Below, in pieces: positions 54,276-63,122 of a stretch of DNA of 64,000 nucleotides (within the stretch, counting starts at the first letter, position 1; the number at the start of each line of letters is the position of its first letter). A model generated the notes under the pieces. That model was not told the DNA's origin. It saw only the letters and a list, made by a program, of their open reading frames with translations, and searched no databases. Source of the stretch: Methanolinea sp. (lineage in GTDB: Archaea; Halobacteriota; Methanomicrobia; Methanomicrobiales; Methanospirillaceae); contig JALOPW010000001.1 in the NCBI GenBank assembly GCA_025453675.1, positions 62,001 to 126,000 on the forward strand, in the 5' to 3' direction. The translations under genes were made by a program, and so were the position numbers.

Positions 54276-54289
54276 TGTTGAATTCAACA
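54276..54289. promoter_or_regulatory. 14-bp palindrome TGTTGAATTCAACA
   Basis: A perfect palindrome, A/T-rich and loopless, between the lamin-tail gene and the small frame. It could bind a dimeric regulator. Positional evidence only. Confidence 0.35.
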
Positions 54290-54322
54290 AGATAGATAAC
54301 TTCCGGGAAAGATGGTAAAAAA

Positions 54323-54982
54323 TCACCTTGAGAGTGTGCTTGCCAGCATACCCTCGGGGGTATAGAGAAAGGCCGTGTCACCTGTATCGTCCCACATCTC
54401 CTCCGGCCAATAGAGGTGGAAGTCTGATGGAGTGCCCCCCATCCCGGAATGAATGGTCACCACGCTGTAGGGTTGAAGGATGAAGGTAAAGAACGAGCCG
54501 CCTTCCAGCGGATAGTCGATGAAGGTGATACTCTTTCCATCCCTGTTGCTGATCTTCCAGCCGGTCATAGGAACCCGGGTACTCCCCGTGTTGGTGATCT
54601 TTACGTAGTCTTCTTCCAGGTTCAGGTCACTTAAATACACAGGAGAGAGGGTTCCATCTGGTGTGGGCAGGGGTGCAGGGGTAGGAAGTGGAGAGACAGA
54701 GCCAGATGGAGTCGGAAACGACCTCTGTGCGGAGGCTGTTTTGTTTTTCATCTCCCTCCAGTTCAGCCGGTTCTGCTCTATGTTGCGTTTTCCCGGGATA
54801 TCGGGCACACTGAACCGGTTTTTTAGGGTCTCCACATTCAGTCCTTTTTGAATAGATTGCATCCCAATTGCCGGTATCCCCTCAGCAGGGGTGCTTATCA
54901 GGCTATCTGCAGCCACCAGTTGTACCATGGGGACACAGGCAAACACGGTGATAGCCAGTATCATCATGATCTTCTCTCTCAT
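54323..54982 (-). CDS. Secreted lamin-tail (LTD) domain protein
   Basis: A 219-residue protein: a signal peptide (MREKIMMILAITVFACVPMV), then a linker rich in Pro/Ser/Thr and a C-terminal lamin-tail-like beta domain of about 100 residues, with LNLEEDYVKITNTGSTRVPM and GWKISNRDGK, then LYWPEEMWDDTGDTAFLYTP. LTD domains occur in secreted nucleases and surface proteins; no nuclease domain is present here. The ATG at 54982 has GAGGAG about seven bases upstream. Confidence 0.82.
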   Translation of the reverse strand: MREKIMMILAITVFACVPMVQLVAADSLISTPAEGIPAIGMQSIQKGLNVETLKNRFSVPDIPGKRNIEQNRLNWREMKNKTASAQRSFPTPSGSVSPLPTPAPLPTPDGTLSPVYLSDLNLEEDYVKITNTGSTRVPMTGWKISNRDGKSITFIDYPLEGGSFFTFILQPYSVVTIHSGMGGTPSDFHLYWPEEMWDDTGDTAFLYTPEGMLASTLSR

Positions 54983-55075
54983 CTCAACGCTCCTCTGCAC
55001 TGGTGGAAGGAATTCATTTAAAAAATAGCTGGATACTCCAGGTTCAAGGCCGGGAGAACTCCCCAATATGGCGAT

Positions 55076-56308
55076 TCACTTGTCCCACGTCATGACCCTG
55101 TGTACCAAAGAAGCGGCAGGGGTCCTCTTCAGGGAAATAGCACCTTCGGTGCACATCTCGTGACAGCAGTAACAGCGTATGCACGTGCGAAGGCGGATAA
55201 GGGCATGACCACCTGAGATGGTGATGGCCCGGGCGGGGCAGATTGTCGCGCACTTTCCGCACCCGGTGCATCTGACAGTCTCCACCACTGGCCGCAGCCC
55301 ATACGCCCTTCCCAGCCGGTGCATCGCCCGAAAAAGGGGAGATATCCGCATTCCCCTATGGCTCCCCATATAGGTCCCCGGCTTCCTGATATCAGCACCG
55401 GTGTAAGCCGACAGGGGATCCCCCCGGAGATCCAGGTCACTCCCGTCGGGAGCACAGAGTCCGCGTTCAATGGCACACTTCAGGTAGGGGACATCCCGGG
55501 GCTCAAGGGACATGATTCTGCACAGGACCATGTCCAGCGCCAGAGGGCTTGGACTGACCAGGATGACCCCCAGATGCCTGGGGGTGCCAGATGTGGGGCC
55601 GTCCCCTTCCATGACCAGGATGGCATCTGCAACCTGGAGGGTGGGTTTTACCAGGAGGTTCAGGTCGATCAGCATATCCCCGAACCTCTCCCCGGTCTGG
55701 AACCGGGAGTGGAAAAGTGGTTTTTCCAGGCCTGGGATGAGCCCAAAGAGATTCTTGGTGGCGCCGGTTAGGAGCATCAGGACATGGGTCTTCGCCTTCG
55801 AGACCACTATGATGTGATCAGAGGAGATGGAGGGTGCAATAAGGGGGAATTCTTTACAGACCTTCCCCTCCATGAATTTCACCGTGGCAAAACCCGTATC
55901 CAGGTTCAGGACACAACCGGGATCCAGGGCAAGGTCCTGGTATCCTGCTCCATGGTACTGTTTCAACAGGTTCTTTGGGGTGTAGCGGATTCCCGCACCT
56001 GGGCTGTCGGCGAGGGTGACTGTACATCCATGTTCATTCAGGAGTCTTATGATCGCCCCCATCACGGCGGGGTGGGTGCATACCGCCCGTTCGGGAGGAA
56101 GTCCCTGCAGGAGGTTGGGTTTTGCCAGCACACGAGTTCCAGGGGTTATGAAGGCATCCAGCCCCCCTAACAGGAAGATAGCCCGGGCGAGTGCATCGTA
56201 GACATGGTCCGGCTGGTAATCTGCACATGCCACCAGTGCCACAGGAATTCTGGCATCCTCCATGCCCGGGTGAGCAGCATGCATATTCTCATTCACCTGA
56301 CGTGCCAT
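55076..56308 (-). CDS. DUF362 protein with C-terminal two [4Fe-4S] ferredoxin domain
   Basis: A 410-residue protein. Most of it is a DUF362 domain, with VLAKPNLLQGLPPERAVCTH and VVSKAKTHVLMLLTGATKNL. The end carries two cluster motifs, CTGCGKCATICPARAI and CIRCYCCHEMCTEGAI. DUF362 proteins are thought to be iron-sulfur oxidoreductases of unknown substrate. The ATG at 56308 gives a soluble N-terminus. Its first 20 bases overlap the end of the Ser/Thr kinase gene, so it is the third gene of the cassette. Confidence 0.85.
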   Translation of the reverse strand: MARQVNENMHAAHPGMEDARIPVALVACADYQPDHVYDALARAIFLLGGLDAFITPGTRVLAKPNLLQGLPPERAVCTHPAVMGAIIRLLNEHGCTVTLADSPGAGIRYTPKNLLKQYHGAGYQDLALDPGCVLNLDTGFATVKFMEGKVCKEFPLIAPSISSDHIIVVSKAKTHVLMLLTGATKNLFGLIPGLEKPLFHSRFQTGERFGDMLIDLNLLVKPTLQVADAILVMEGDGPTSGTPRHLGVILVSPSPLALDMVLCRIMSLEPRDVPYLKCAIERGLCAPDGSDLDLRGDPLSAYTGADIRKPGTYMGSHRGMRISPLFRAMHRLGRAYGLRPVVETVRCTGCGKCATICPARAITISGGHALIRLRTCIRCYCCHEMCTEGAISLKRTPAASLVHRVMTWDK

Positions 56309-58061
56309 CTGGACCCCTCTCCTCCCCGGAGGATCCGCCGTGGTGATCTCGGAGCTTCTCTTCGCAGGCTTCCAGATCTGATATGAGGTCCTGGAGAGTC
56401 TGATAGCGTTCAGCAGGGTCAACTGCAAGGCATTTCTGCAGGATTCCATCGAACATGCGGGCATCAGGGGCACGGGATGAGGGGAGTTCAATCTTTCCCT
56501 GCAGCCGCTCACGCGTCACTTCGGCGATACTCTCACCCGGGAAGGGCAACACGCCGTTGAGGAGCCGGTACAGGATGATGCCGAGCTGGTATACATCGGT
56601 CTTTTCAGTGGTGCGTCCGAATCTCCCGGGGTCCAGCTGCTCTGGGGCGGCATACGAGAGTGAGAACCCGTGCAGGGTTGTCTCTGCGGGAACGCGATCA
56701 TTCCGGGAGAGCCCCCAGTCTCCGATTTTTGGCTCCCCTTCAGGAGTGAGCAGTATGTTTCCCGGCTTGAGGTCACGGTGGATCACCCCCTGGAGGTGCG
56801 CGTACGACAGGGCCTGGGCGACTTTCCTGATGAGCACTGCTGCATACCCGGGGTCCACGGGTACCGGGATCTGCTCAAGACTCCCTGGCAGGTATTCCAT
56901 CTCCACGAATGGCACGGGAAGGATATTGGATGCATAGACCTGGACAATACCCGGATGGACCAGTGTCCGCCACACGTTCATCTCCCGGAAGAGTGATCTC
57001 CCGGTCTTTTCATCCGTCCTGATGGGGACTTTGACGGCGACCATGACCCCATCATCCCTGCGCCTGGCCGAGAAGACGCGGGCAATTCCTCCCTGGTGAA
57101 GGAATCTGGCCCCTGAGTATCTCTCTTCCAGTTCAGGAGGGAATAAGGGAGTGACGGAAGGAGTGTCATCTTCAAAGAGCATGGTATCACTGTAGGCGGA
57201 AGCACGTTCCAGGGGCGCCCCTCGGGGGAGCCACACCTGCAAAATGGTTATAATAAGCCCGAAGAGGAAAGTAAGGGCTGGAACCAGGGTGGACGGGGGA
57301 AGGGAGGGGGTCAGTAAAAACCCTGTATATGCCAGGAAACCGCAGGCAAAACATCCGGTATGCACGAGAGAGACCACCTTCAATCCAATCCCTCGATAGG
57401 AGGAATAGGCCATTCCCACCGATGAGACGGCTCCGTATGCCAGCAGGGCTCCGCCGACGATGACCCAGGCGATCCCCTGGCCTGAGTGCATGAACCAGAG
57501 GATTCCGGCGTCCAGGAACAGAAGAGCCTGGAGGAAGAAGAGGGCGGCAAGAAGGGCATGGACACCGGCAAATACCCTGTGCGAGGGATGCCGCCGGGCG
57601 ATTTCTCCAGCCGGGCTACGGATATCCCGGATCAGTATGGTGAGATGAAGGACGCCACTCCCGATGATAAGGACAAGGGTGAGGACTATGGTGAAGAAGT
57701 CGCCCGTCACCCACATCCCACGCCCATTACCTGAAGGAACCACTGTTTCGTTGGACGTGGGCGAGGGTGTTGTGGGAGGGAGATGAGGAGTCTCGAATGT
57801 GGTCGGGGCCGGGGTGATGGCAGGAGTGGGAATGGTGGCAGTGGGAGACGGGGTGGCGGTCTCCGCATTCCAGAATTGAGGGAAATCGTGTGTGATAATT
57901 TCTTTATATTTATCCTGAATTGCCTTCGTCTTCTCCAACAGGTCAGTCGGTATACCCCGTGAGGAGTTGACACCATACGTGATATTTGCCTCGCAGAGAG
58001 TGCCGAACATCACTGCACCTGCCAGGAGGAGAATGAGAATAAAGCGGTATAACTTCACCAT
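56289..58061 (-). CDS. Membrane Ser/Thr protein kinase with extracellular linker
   Basis: A 590-residue protein. A signal-like helix (MVKLYRFILILLLAGAVMFG), a Pro/Thr-rich external stretch (about 70-110) and seven hydrophobic segments (about 118-285) precede the kinase domain (about 318-570). Kinase motifs: a Gly loop, HQGGIARVF; the Lys in VMVAVKVP; HRDLKPGNIL; IGDWGLSR (DWG in place of DFG); and SYAAPEQL. The ATG at 58061 follows AAGGAGG by six bases and comes one base after the HTH-FHA stop. It probably phosphorylates proteins recognised by the FHA domain. Confidence 0.9.
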   Translation of the reverse strand: MVKLYRFILILLLAGAVMFGTLCEANITYGVNSSRGIPTDLLEKTKAIQDKYKEIITHDFPQFWNAETATPSPTATIPTPAITPAPTTFETPHLPPTTPSPTSNETVVPSGNGRGMWVTGDFFTIVLTLVLIIGSGVLHLTILIRDIRSPAGEIARRHPSHRVFAGVHALLAALFFLQALLFLDAGILWFMHSGQGIAWVIVGGALLAYGAVSSVGMAYSSYRGIGLKVVSLVHTGCFACGFLAYTGFLLTPSLPPSTLVPALTFLFGLIITILQVWLPRGAPLERASAYSDTMLFEDDTPSVTPLFPPELEERYSGARFLHQGGIARVFSARRRDDGVMVAVKVPIRTDEKTGRSLFREMNVWRTLVHPGIVQVYASNILPVPFVEMEYLPGSLEQIPVPVDPGYAAVLIRKVAQALSYAHLQGVIHRDLKPGNILLTPEGEPKIGDWGLSRNDRVPAETTLHGFSLSYAAPEQLDPGRFGRTTEKTDVYQLGIILYRLLNGVLPFPGESIAEVTRERLQGKIELPSSRAPDARMFDGILQKCLAVDPAERYQTLQDLISDLEACEEKLRDHHGGSSGEERGPDGTSGE

Positions 58062-58062
58062 T

Positions 58063-58863
58063 TCACGCCTCCTTTTCCACTCCTTGTGATACCTGTTCCA
58101 GGAAGAGGAGGGTGACCCCGAATTCCCCAAGGGAAAGGGTGATGCGGTCCCCGTCCTTCACCCGGACCTGATGCCGGTCCGGAATTCTCTTCCCGTTGAT
58201 ATATGTACCTCCTGTGCTCCCCCGATCCTCGATCAGGCACTTCTCATCCCTTATCCAGACCAGGGCATGTGGCCTCGTGATGCGGGTCAGGGACCGGTAG
58301 GATTCAGGAAAGGCCACAGGTTCATATTCCGGCATATTCAGACGTGCCCCGTCCTCGGCTCTCCCCAGTGCGGTGCAGGGGGAGGAGAGCGTGACAACCC
58401 TGCCATCCCATTCGCCTCCTACGACCAGGAGGTTATTCTGCAGTGTGCCGAACTCATGAGAGACCCTCTGCCTGGCGGTCGTGATCCGCTCCTGCAGGCT
58501 GGTTCCCTGGAGTTGGGGGGGCAGGGATGAGAAAAATCCAAGGTCCCGCTGAATTCTTGGGATAATTCCCGGCACTGGAGAATATTCCCAGGCAGGATGG
58601 ATACCCCTGGAAGTCTCCCTGCCCAGGCCCGGGCGCCGGGTAACAAGGCCGGCGTGGAGGAGCCTTTCCAGGTGTTTCTTGGTATTCTCATAACTTATAC
58701 CGATCTCCATTGAGATCGATCTTGTATCGAGGGGTTTCTTCTCCAGGAGTCGCAGGATGCGAAGGCGGGTGCTGTGACTGAGAATCTCCAGGTACTCGGA
58801 TAATTCCTCCAGGAATTCCCCATCATCGGCAGTCAGTATGGTACCCGGATTCTCAGCCATCAA
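58063..58863 (-). CDS. HTH-FHA transcriptional regulator
   Basis: A 266-residue protein. Residues 20-85 form an ArsR-like winged helix (LSHSTRLRILRLLEKKPLDT, then SYENTKKHLERLLHAGLV). Residues about 165-255 form an FHA domain with LGRAEDGARLN, then RPHALVWIRDEKCLIEDRGS and GGTYINGKRI, including the conserved Gly-Arg, His and Asn. FHA binds phosphothreonine. A fused HTH would let phosphorylation of a bound partner, or of the protein itself, control DNA binding. It is the first gene of a three-gene unit. Confidence 0.88.
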   Translation of the reverse strand: MMAENPGTILTADDGEFLEELSEYLEILSHSTRLRILRLLEKKPLDTRSISMEIGISYENTKKHLERLLHAGLVTRRPGLGRETSRGIHPAWEYSPVPGIIPRIQRDLGFFSSLPPQLQGTSLQERITTARQRVSHEFGTLQNNLLVVGGEWDGRVVTLSSPCTALGRAEDGARLNMPEYEPVAFPESYRSLTRITRPHALVWIRDEKCLIEDRGSTGGTYINGKRIPDRHQVRVKDGDRITLSLGEFGVTLLFLEQVSQGVEKEA

Positions 58864-58993
58864 ATATTTCTCCCAGGAACCGTTCCTGCAGCTGAGATTT
58901 ATCCGGGGTTACCAAGAGGGTGCCGGTCAGGATCCGCTTCCCGGAATATCCATCACGTATAGTGATCTCTCTTCTCACTCCGGGGGTCCTCGG

Positions 58994-59476
58994 TTATTGT
59001 GCACTCTGTGCAGAGTCAAGAGGGGTAAAAGTGAGTGATGCGGAGTTAATGCAGTACCTCATCCCGGTAGGAGGGGGACCATCATCAAAGACGTGTCCAA
59101 GGTGTGCATCGCAGCGGGCGCAGAGAACCTCGGTCCTTCTCATTCCATAACTTCCATCCTCAACAAGGCGGACATTGTGTATATGCACCGGTGCCCAGAA
59201 ACTCGGCCATCCCGTGCCTGAATCAAACTTGGTCCCGGAGGAGAAGAGGTCTGTGCCGCAGCAGGCACAACGATAGAGTCCATCGTCATGGAGGTCGTGA
59301 TATGCGCCGGAGAAGGCGGGTTCGGTCCCCTTCAGCCTGGCCACCATGAACTGCCCTGGAGAAAGCCTCTTTTTCCACTCATCATTAGTATACTCAACCC
59401 TGCTCACCGGTTCCAGTCTGCCGGTTGACGTGTTGAAGATGAGTAGTAAAGGGGAGTGGTTCCGGTGCTGCTTCAT
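58994..59476 (-). CDS. msrB: Peptide-methionine (R)-S-oxide reductase
   Basis: A 160-residue enzyme that repairs Met-R-sulfoxide. It has zinc ligands in two pairs (CACCGTDLF and CARCDAHLG), SGTGWPSFW and the catalytic Cys in YCINSASL. Methanogens use it against oxidative damage. It is in the same orientation as the HTH-FHA gene but is separated by 130 bases. Confidence 0.95.
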   Translation of the reverse strand: MKQHRNHSPLLLIFNTSTGRLEPVSRVEYTNDEWKKRLSPGQFMVARLKGTEPAFSGAYHDLHDDGLYRCACCGTDLFSSGTKFDSGTGWPSFWAPVHIHNVRLVEDGSYGMRRTEVLCARCDAHLGHVFDDGPPPTGMRYCINSASLTFTPLDSAQSAQ

Positions 59477-59591
59477 GCGATATGGATCCTATAATCCCAG
59501 GACGTATAAATGAGAAGTTCGTGGCACACCAGGATACGTCAATGCTATTAAGTCACCCGCTCCAACCCTTCCTCTGAAAGGTGATGTCCCC

Positions 59592-60893
59592 ATGGAGATA
59601 GCAGAGAGAAAGGAGAGCGGAGTGGTGGTGCTGGTCTGTCGGGGAAGGATGGACGGGCATGGTTCTGCCATTCTTGAGCAGGCAGCGAGGGAAGCCCTGC
59701 ACGATGACGATCGTTCACTGGTACTGGACATGAAGGACGTCCCCTACCTCTCCAGTGCCGGTATCCGTGTTATGCTCGCGTTACAGAAGAGACTCAGAGA
59801 GAGGGGCGGGAAAGTGGCACTCGCCGGGACAGGTGATTTCCCCAGGAAAGTCCTGGATATGGCCGGATTCCTCTCTATCTTCCCGAATTATTCCAGCGTT
59901 GAGGAGGCGGTGCGTGTCCTCGGGAGGGCGGAGGAGCGGTCTTCCCTCCTTATAGATTTGCAATCTCCATTTGTGGAGAAGAATGGGACTCGCATGAGTG
60001 CTGAGCCGGGATCTCCACAGCCAGCTGCGCTTAAGGTATGGGGGGACCTGGACCTGGTGTTGCATTCCCGCATCGATGACCAGCATATCGCGGTTATTCC
60101 TTTCAGCGGGACTCAATATGCACTCGGCCTGGGGGCACTTGGAAGGAATCCGGCAGAAGTCCTCCCGTTCCTTGGAGAGATGGTTGTGCTGCATGGATCC
60201 CTGGTCTGGCTGCCAACGGATGGCAATGATACACCCGATTTCTTTACTCCTGTGAAGGATACGGGTGAGGTGAAGATATTTTCCGGCTATTCGGTCTCCC
60301 TGGATGGACCTTTTCGTGAATACGTTATATTAGAGAGTCTTTCCAGGGATGGCATGCCTCTCCAGGAGATCTACAGTCTTCTCATTGAGAGGGCGAAGGA
60401 ACACTATAGGGACTACCGCGGAGTGCTGGCGGTTGCATGGTGGGCCGTCCTTGAAGGCCTGCAGAGCCAGGGTGTCTGCCGTTCACCCATCCCGGAGAAT
60501 GCCCCACCTGAAGGAAAATCTATCATGGATCCATCAATGTTCGACTCATGGTTCGAGCATGGAACGACACCCCGATACCGGGGTGATACCATGGTCGGGT
60601 TCGGAATCGCCGTGGATCTCGACATGGCCGCCAGGAGTTTTGACCAGACCTCTTTAGATCTCCTTATCTCTCCCAAGGAGGGAGAAGAGAAGGGAAAATC
60701 CAGTATATATTCCCACACTCACGCGGTGGTGTTCAGGAACGTGGCATATGACATGAGTGCCTCATTTGAGGTGCAGGTGAAGAAAATCCTCGGCCAGGGG
60801 GAGTTTGTGGACATGCGTCACCTCCTTCTGGATACCAGGATACGGAAGGCGAAAATCGGCGTTGCCCCTGTTTCTGCACTCAAACACGTCTAA
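59592..60893 (+). CDS. STAS domain protein with unknown C-terminal domain
   Basis: A 433-residue protein. Residues 1-110 form a STAS domain like SpoIIAA: RGRMDGHGSAILEQAAREAL and LDMKDVPYLSSAGIRVMLAL, where the Ser-Ser is the usual phosphorylation site. The remaining 300 residues (IPFSGTQYALGLGALGRNPA, WWAVLEGLQSQGVCRSPIPE, FGIAVDLDMAARSFDQTSLD) are conserved-looking but not a fold I recognise. The GGTGA box seven bases before the ATG fixes the start. STAS with a Ser/Thr kinase nearby is a bacterial-style partner-switching layout. Confidence 0.8.
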   Translation: MEIAERKESGVVVLVCRGRMDGHGSAILEQAAREALHDDDRSLVLDMKDVPYLSSAGIRVMLALQKRLRERGGKVALAGTGDFPRKVLDMAGFLSIFPNYSSVEEAVRVLGRAEERSSLLIDLQSPFVEKNGTRMSAEPGSPQPAALKVWGDLDLVLHSRIDDQHIAVIPFSGTQYALGLGALGRNPAEVLPFLGEMVVLHGSLVWLPTDGNDTPDFFTPVKDTGEVKIFSGYSVSLDGPFREYVILESLSRDGMPLQEIYSLLIERAKEHYRDYRGVLAVAWWAVLEGLQSQGVCRSPIPENAPPEGKSIMDPSMFDSWFEHGTTPRYRGDTMVGFGIAVDLDMAARSFDQTSLDLLISPKEGEEKGKSSIYSHTHAVVFRNVAYDMSASFEVQVKKILGQGEFVDMRHLLLDTRIRKAKIGVAPVSALKHV

Positions 60894-61043
60894 ATCCCCT
60901 CAATAATGCCAGGGGAAAGATGCGTGCCGGGTGTGAATATGAAAACAGATCCCCATCTCCTTGACGCCAGGCTGCGCTGGTCTCTGCGTTGAATGAGCAA
61001 GGGGTGGAGGCCTCTACGAAAAATGTTCCCTGAGGGGGGGGGG

Positions 61044-61916
61044 TCAGGGTTTTCTGAATACGAGCAGCAACCCCGCAATGGCCAGGCCCCCGACCATCAT
61101 CAATGATGACATGCCAGCCCTGGTACTTCCAGGTACCGGGGTTCCCGGGATGAGGGTCTCGCTCACCATGGTAGTGCTCCCCGCAGTCACCTCAACTGCG
61201 GATATCACGTCCTGGAATCCCTCACCTCTCATGGTGACAGAATGGCTTCCGGCAGGGAGGTCATTCAAAGTCAGGGGTGTCACTCCCCGGAACTGGCCAT
61301 CAAGAAAGACCGATGCACCAGTTGGCACCGAGGTCACGGTGATTGAACCGAGAGGGACAGGCTGCAGGGTGAGAGGCACTCTCATCACCTGGTTCTTGGG
61401 GACAGTGAGTACCTCGTTCAGGGTCACATATCCCTCTTTTGCCAGCATGAGAGTGTGCTTTCCCGGAACCACATTGTAAATGATGAAAATCCCAGTGGGT
61501 GGCACCTTTCCAAGCAGGGTCCCATCCCAGGTGACATCTGCATCAGTGGGGCTGACCAGCAGGTGCACTCTGCTGTATTCCACAAGGGGCAAAGCGCTCA
61601 TGGATACGTATATGTGGATGATCTGCCCTTTCGCGGGCACAGAATTAATGACACCAGCGTAGTTGTAATACCCCTCTTTCTGGAAGGTATAGGCGTGATA
61701 TGGGGTCCCGGTTACGCTCACCGGCACATCAAGAATTCCCTTGACGATCACACCCATCATCTGGCCATCGATGGAGACCTCGGCGCCATCGACATTTCCA
61801 TGAAACCGGTAGGTACCTGTATTCTCTCCCGCGACAGTGTCGGCCTGGACAGAGACAGGGATGAATAAGGTCAGCATGGCACAGAGGACCACATACTGAA
61901 GATACGAACGATGCAT
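61044..61916 (-). CDS. Surface protein with three PEGA domains
   Basis: A 290-residue protein: a signal peptide of about 25 residues, three PEGA repeats (GNVDGAEVSIDGQMMGVIVK, LLVSPTDADVTWDGTLLGKV and ITVTSVPTGASVFLDGQFRG) and a C-terminal helix with a VFRKP tail, an archaeal-type membrane anchor. It is a likely cell-surface adhesin or wall protein. I take the ATG at 61916, preceded by GGTGGAG; the frame is open to a TTG at 61928. Confidence 0.88.
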   Translation of the reverse strand: MHRSYLQYVVLCAMLTLFIPVSVQADTVAGENTGTYRFHGNVDGAEVSIDGQMMGVIVKGILDVPVSVTGTPYHAYTFQKEGYYNYAGVINSVPAKGQIIHIYVSMSALPLVEYSRVHLLVSPTDADVTWDGTLLGKVPPTGIFIIYNVVPGKHTLMLAKEGYVTLNEVLTVPKNQVMRVPLTLQPVPLGSITVTSVPTGASVFLDGQFRGVTPLTLNDLPAGSHSVTMRGEGFQDVISAVEVTAGSTTMVSETLIPGTPVPGSTRAGMSSLMMVGGLAIAGLLLVFRKP

Positions 61917-62153
61917 ACACTCCACCAATCAACTATATATATCTGGGGGAAGTGTCGCTATTTAAATGTATCAGTTTATTGGCGGCAGTCTTGGTGTTTT
62001 CATCCCCATTTGCACGTAAATGTGTTCTCACACACGCACCAGTCCCAAGATGCACAGGCCAGATGAACATCCAGTCCTGAAGTTACGTGAGACCGGAGGG
62101 AGTATACCTATATATATGCATGAATTGAGTCTGATCACGAAGAAGGGGCTGAA

Positions 62154-62570
62154 ATGATGCGCATGGAGAGGCTCAGCGCGGAGGGAAAAGCCGGTAAGAT
62201 ACTCCTTCTCCTGGGAATTGTAGTAGGGTGGTCTTCGGTAATACTTTTCCTGCTTATGGGGGCATTTCCGCTTCATTCCCGGATGATTCCCCTTCATCTC
62301 TTTGCGGATCACGGCGTTCTCCTGATCACAATCAAAGTATCAGGGCTTATTCTTGCTATGATTGCACTTTATTGTGCGGAAAAAGATCGTTTTTCACTTG
62401 CCGGAATTCTTGGGCTCATTGCCACCATCCTTCCTCCGATTGATATCCTGCTCCTCCTGGGGAGCCTCCTTCTTCTCATCAGCCCCGAAGGGAGGGGATT
62501 TTCCGGCGGCGGCGGTGCAGACCCGGGTAAGGAGAAGACCGGGATCAGCGAGGGAAATGAAAACGCGTAA
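62154..62570 (+). CDS. Small membrane protein of unknown function
   Basis: A 138-residue protein with four hydrophobic segments. The first is LLLLGIVVGWSSVILFLLMG, and the last, IDILLLLGSLLLLISPEGRG, is near the C-terminus. A soluble Gly-rich tail of about 25 residues follows. The general plan is DUF4064-like, but I do not see a firm signature. The small zinc-ribbon gene follows 39 bases later and may be co-transcribed. Confidence 0.65.
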   Translation: MMRMERLSAEGKAGKILLLLGIVVGWSSVILFLLMGAFPLHSRMIPLHLFADHGVLLITIKVSGLILAMIALYCAEKDRFSLAGILGLIATILPPIDILLLLGSLLLLISPEGRGFSGGGGADPGKEKTGISEGNENA

Positions 62571-62608
62571 TTTATCGGGTCTCCTGGTGTATGGAGTCAG
62601 TACAGGGC

Positions 62609-62770
62609 ATGGAACCGAATAAAGGCAGGATAAGAGGGTCCAGTGTGGGAGGAATGCCGGCAGGGGTATGTGTCTGTCCGATCTGTGGGTACAGGATGGA
62701 GCGGCCTCCTGCTGTCCCATGTTATACCCTTCACTGCCCCCGGTGCGAAGCGCAGATGGTCCCCGGATAA
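62609..62770 (+). CDS. Small zinc-ribbon protein
   Basis: A 53-residue protein with CVCPICGYRM and LHCPRCEAQMVPG, two CxxC knuckles 17 residues apart. It is too small for the usual length cut-off, but the zinc-binding plan is clear. ATG 62591, in frame upstream, gives a 59-residue version. Similar short Cys-rich proteins are common in methanogens and have no assigned role. Confidence 0.72.
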   Translation: MEPNKGRIRGSSVGGMPAGVCVCPICGYRMERPPAVPCYTLHCPRCEAQMVPG

Positions 62771-62835
62771 GATCTGAAACGTGATATCGTCCCGGAGTGG
62801 AAGATCGTGTGAGGAAAGAATGAAAGGAACAAGAA

Positions 62836-62908
62836 GGCCAGGGCCGAGACTCGAACCCGGGTCGGGGGATCCACAGTCCCCTAGGATAACCAACTACCCC
62901 ACCCTGGC
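62836..62908 (-). tRNA. tRNA-His (anticodon GUG)
   Basis: A complete cloverleaf on the minus strand: acceptor GCCAGGG/CCCTGGC, anticodon stem GGGGA/TCCCC, loop CTGTGGA with anticodon GTG, and T-loop TTCGAGT. The discriminator base is C, as expected for tRNA-His. The extra G(-1) is not encoded and would be added after transcription. Confidence 0.97.
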
Positions 62909-63122
62909 AGGATGTACCCTCCTTTATTTCACCCCGTTGCACTTTAATATATCTCACTTTTCAAAGTCTGTACCTTCCGGACTTCCGGTGCGTATTTAAT
63001 TTCTGGTGATACATTACATTGCACGGTTGATACCACGGGATGATCGACGGCGATATCAGGTCCGCGGTCTTGCCCGCTGATCCCGACGCGATTGATTCAG
63101 AATACCCCTGAGGTGGAGGAGA

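Noticed and set aside
61044-61916. PEGA repeats considered as a possible DNA repeat array
   Set aside because: The three units are similar only at the protein level and are normal for PEGA proteins.
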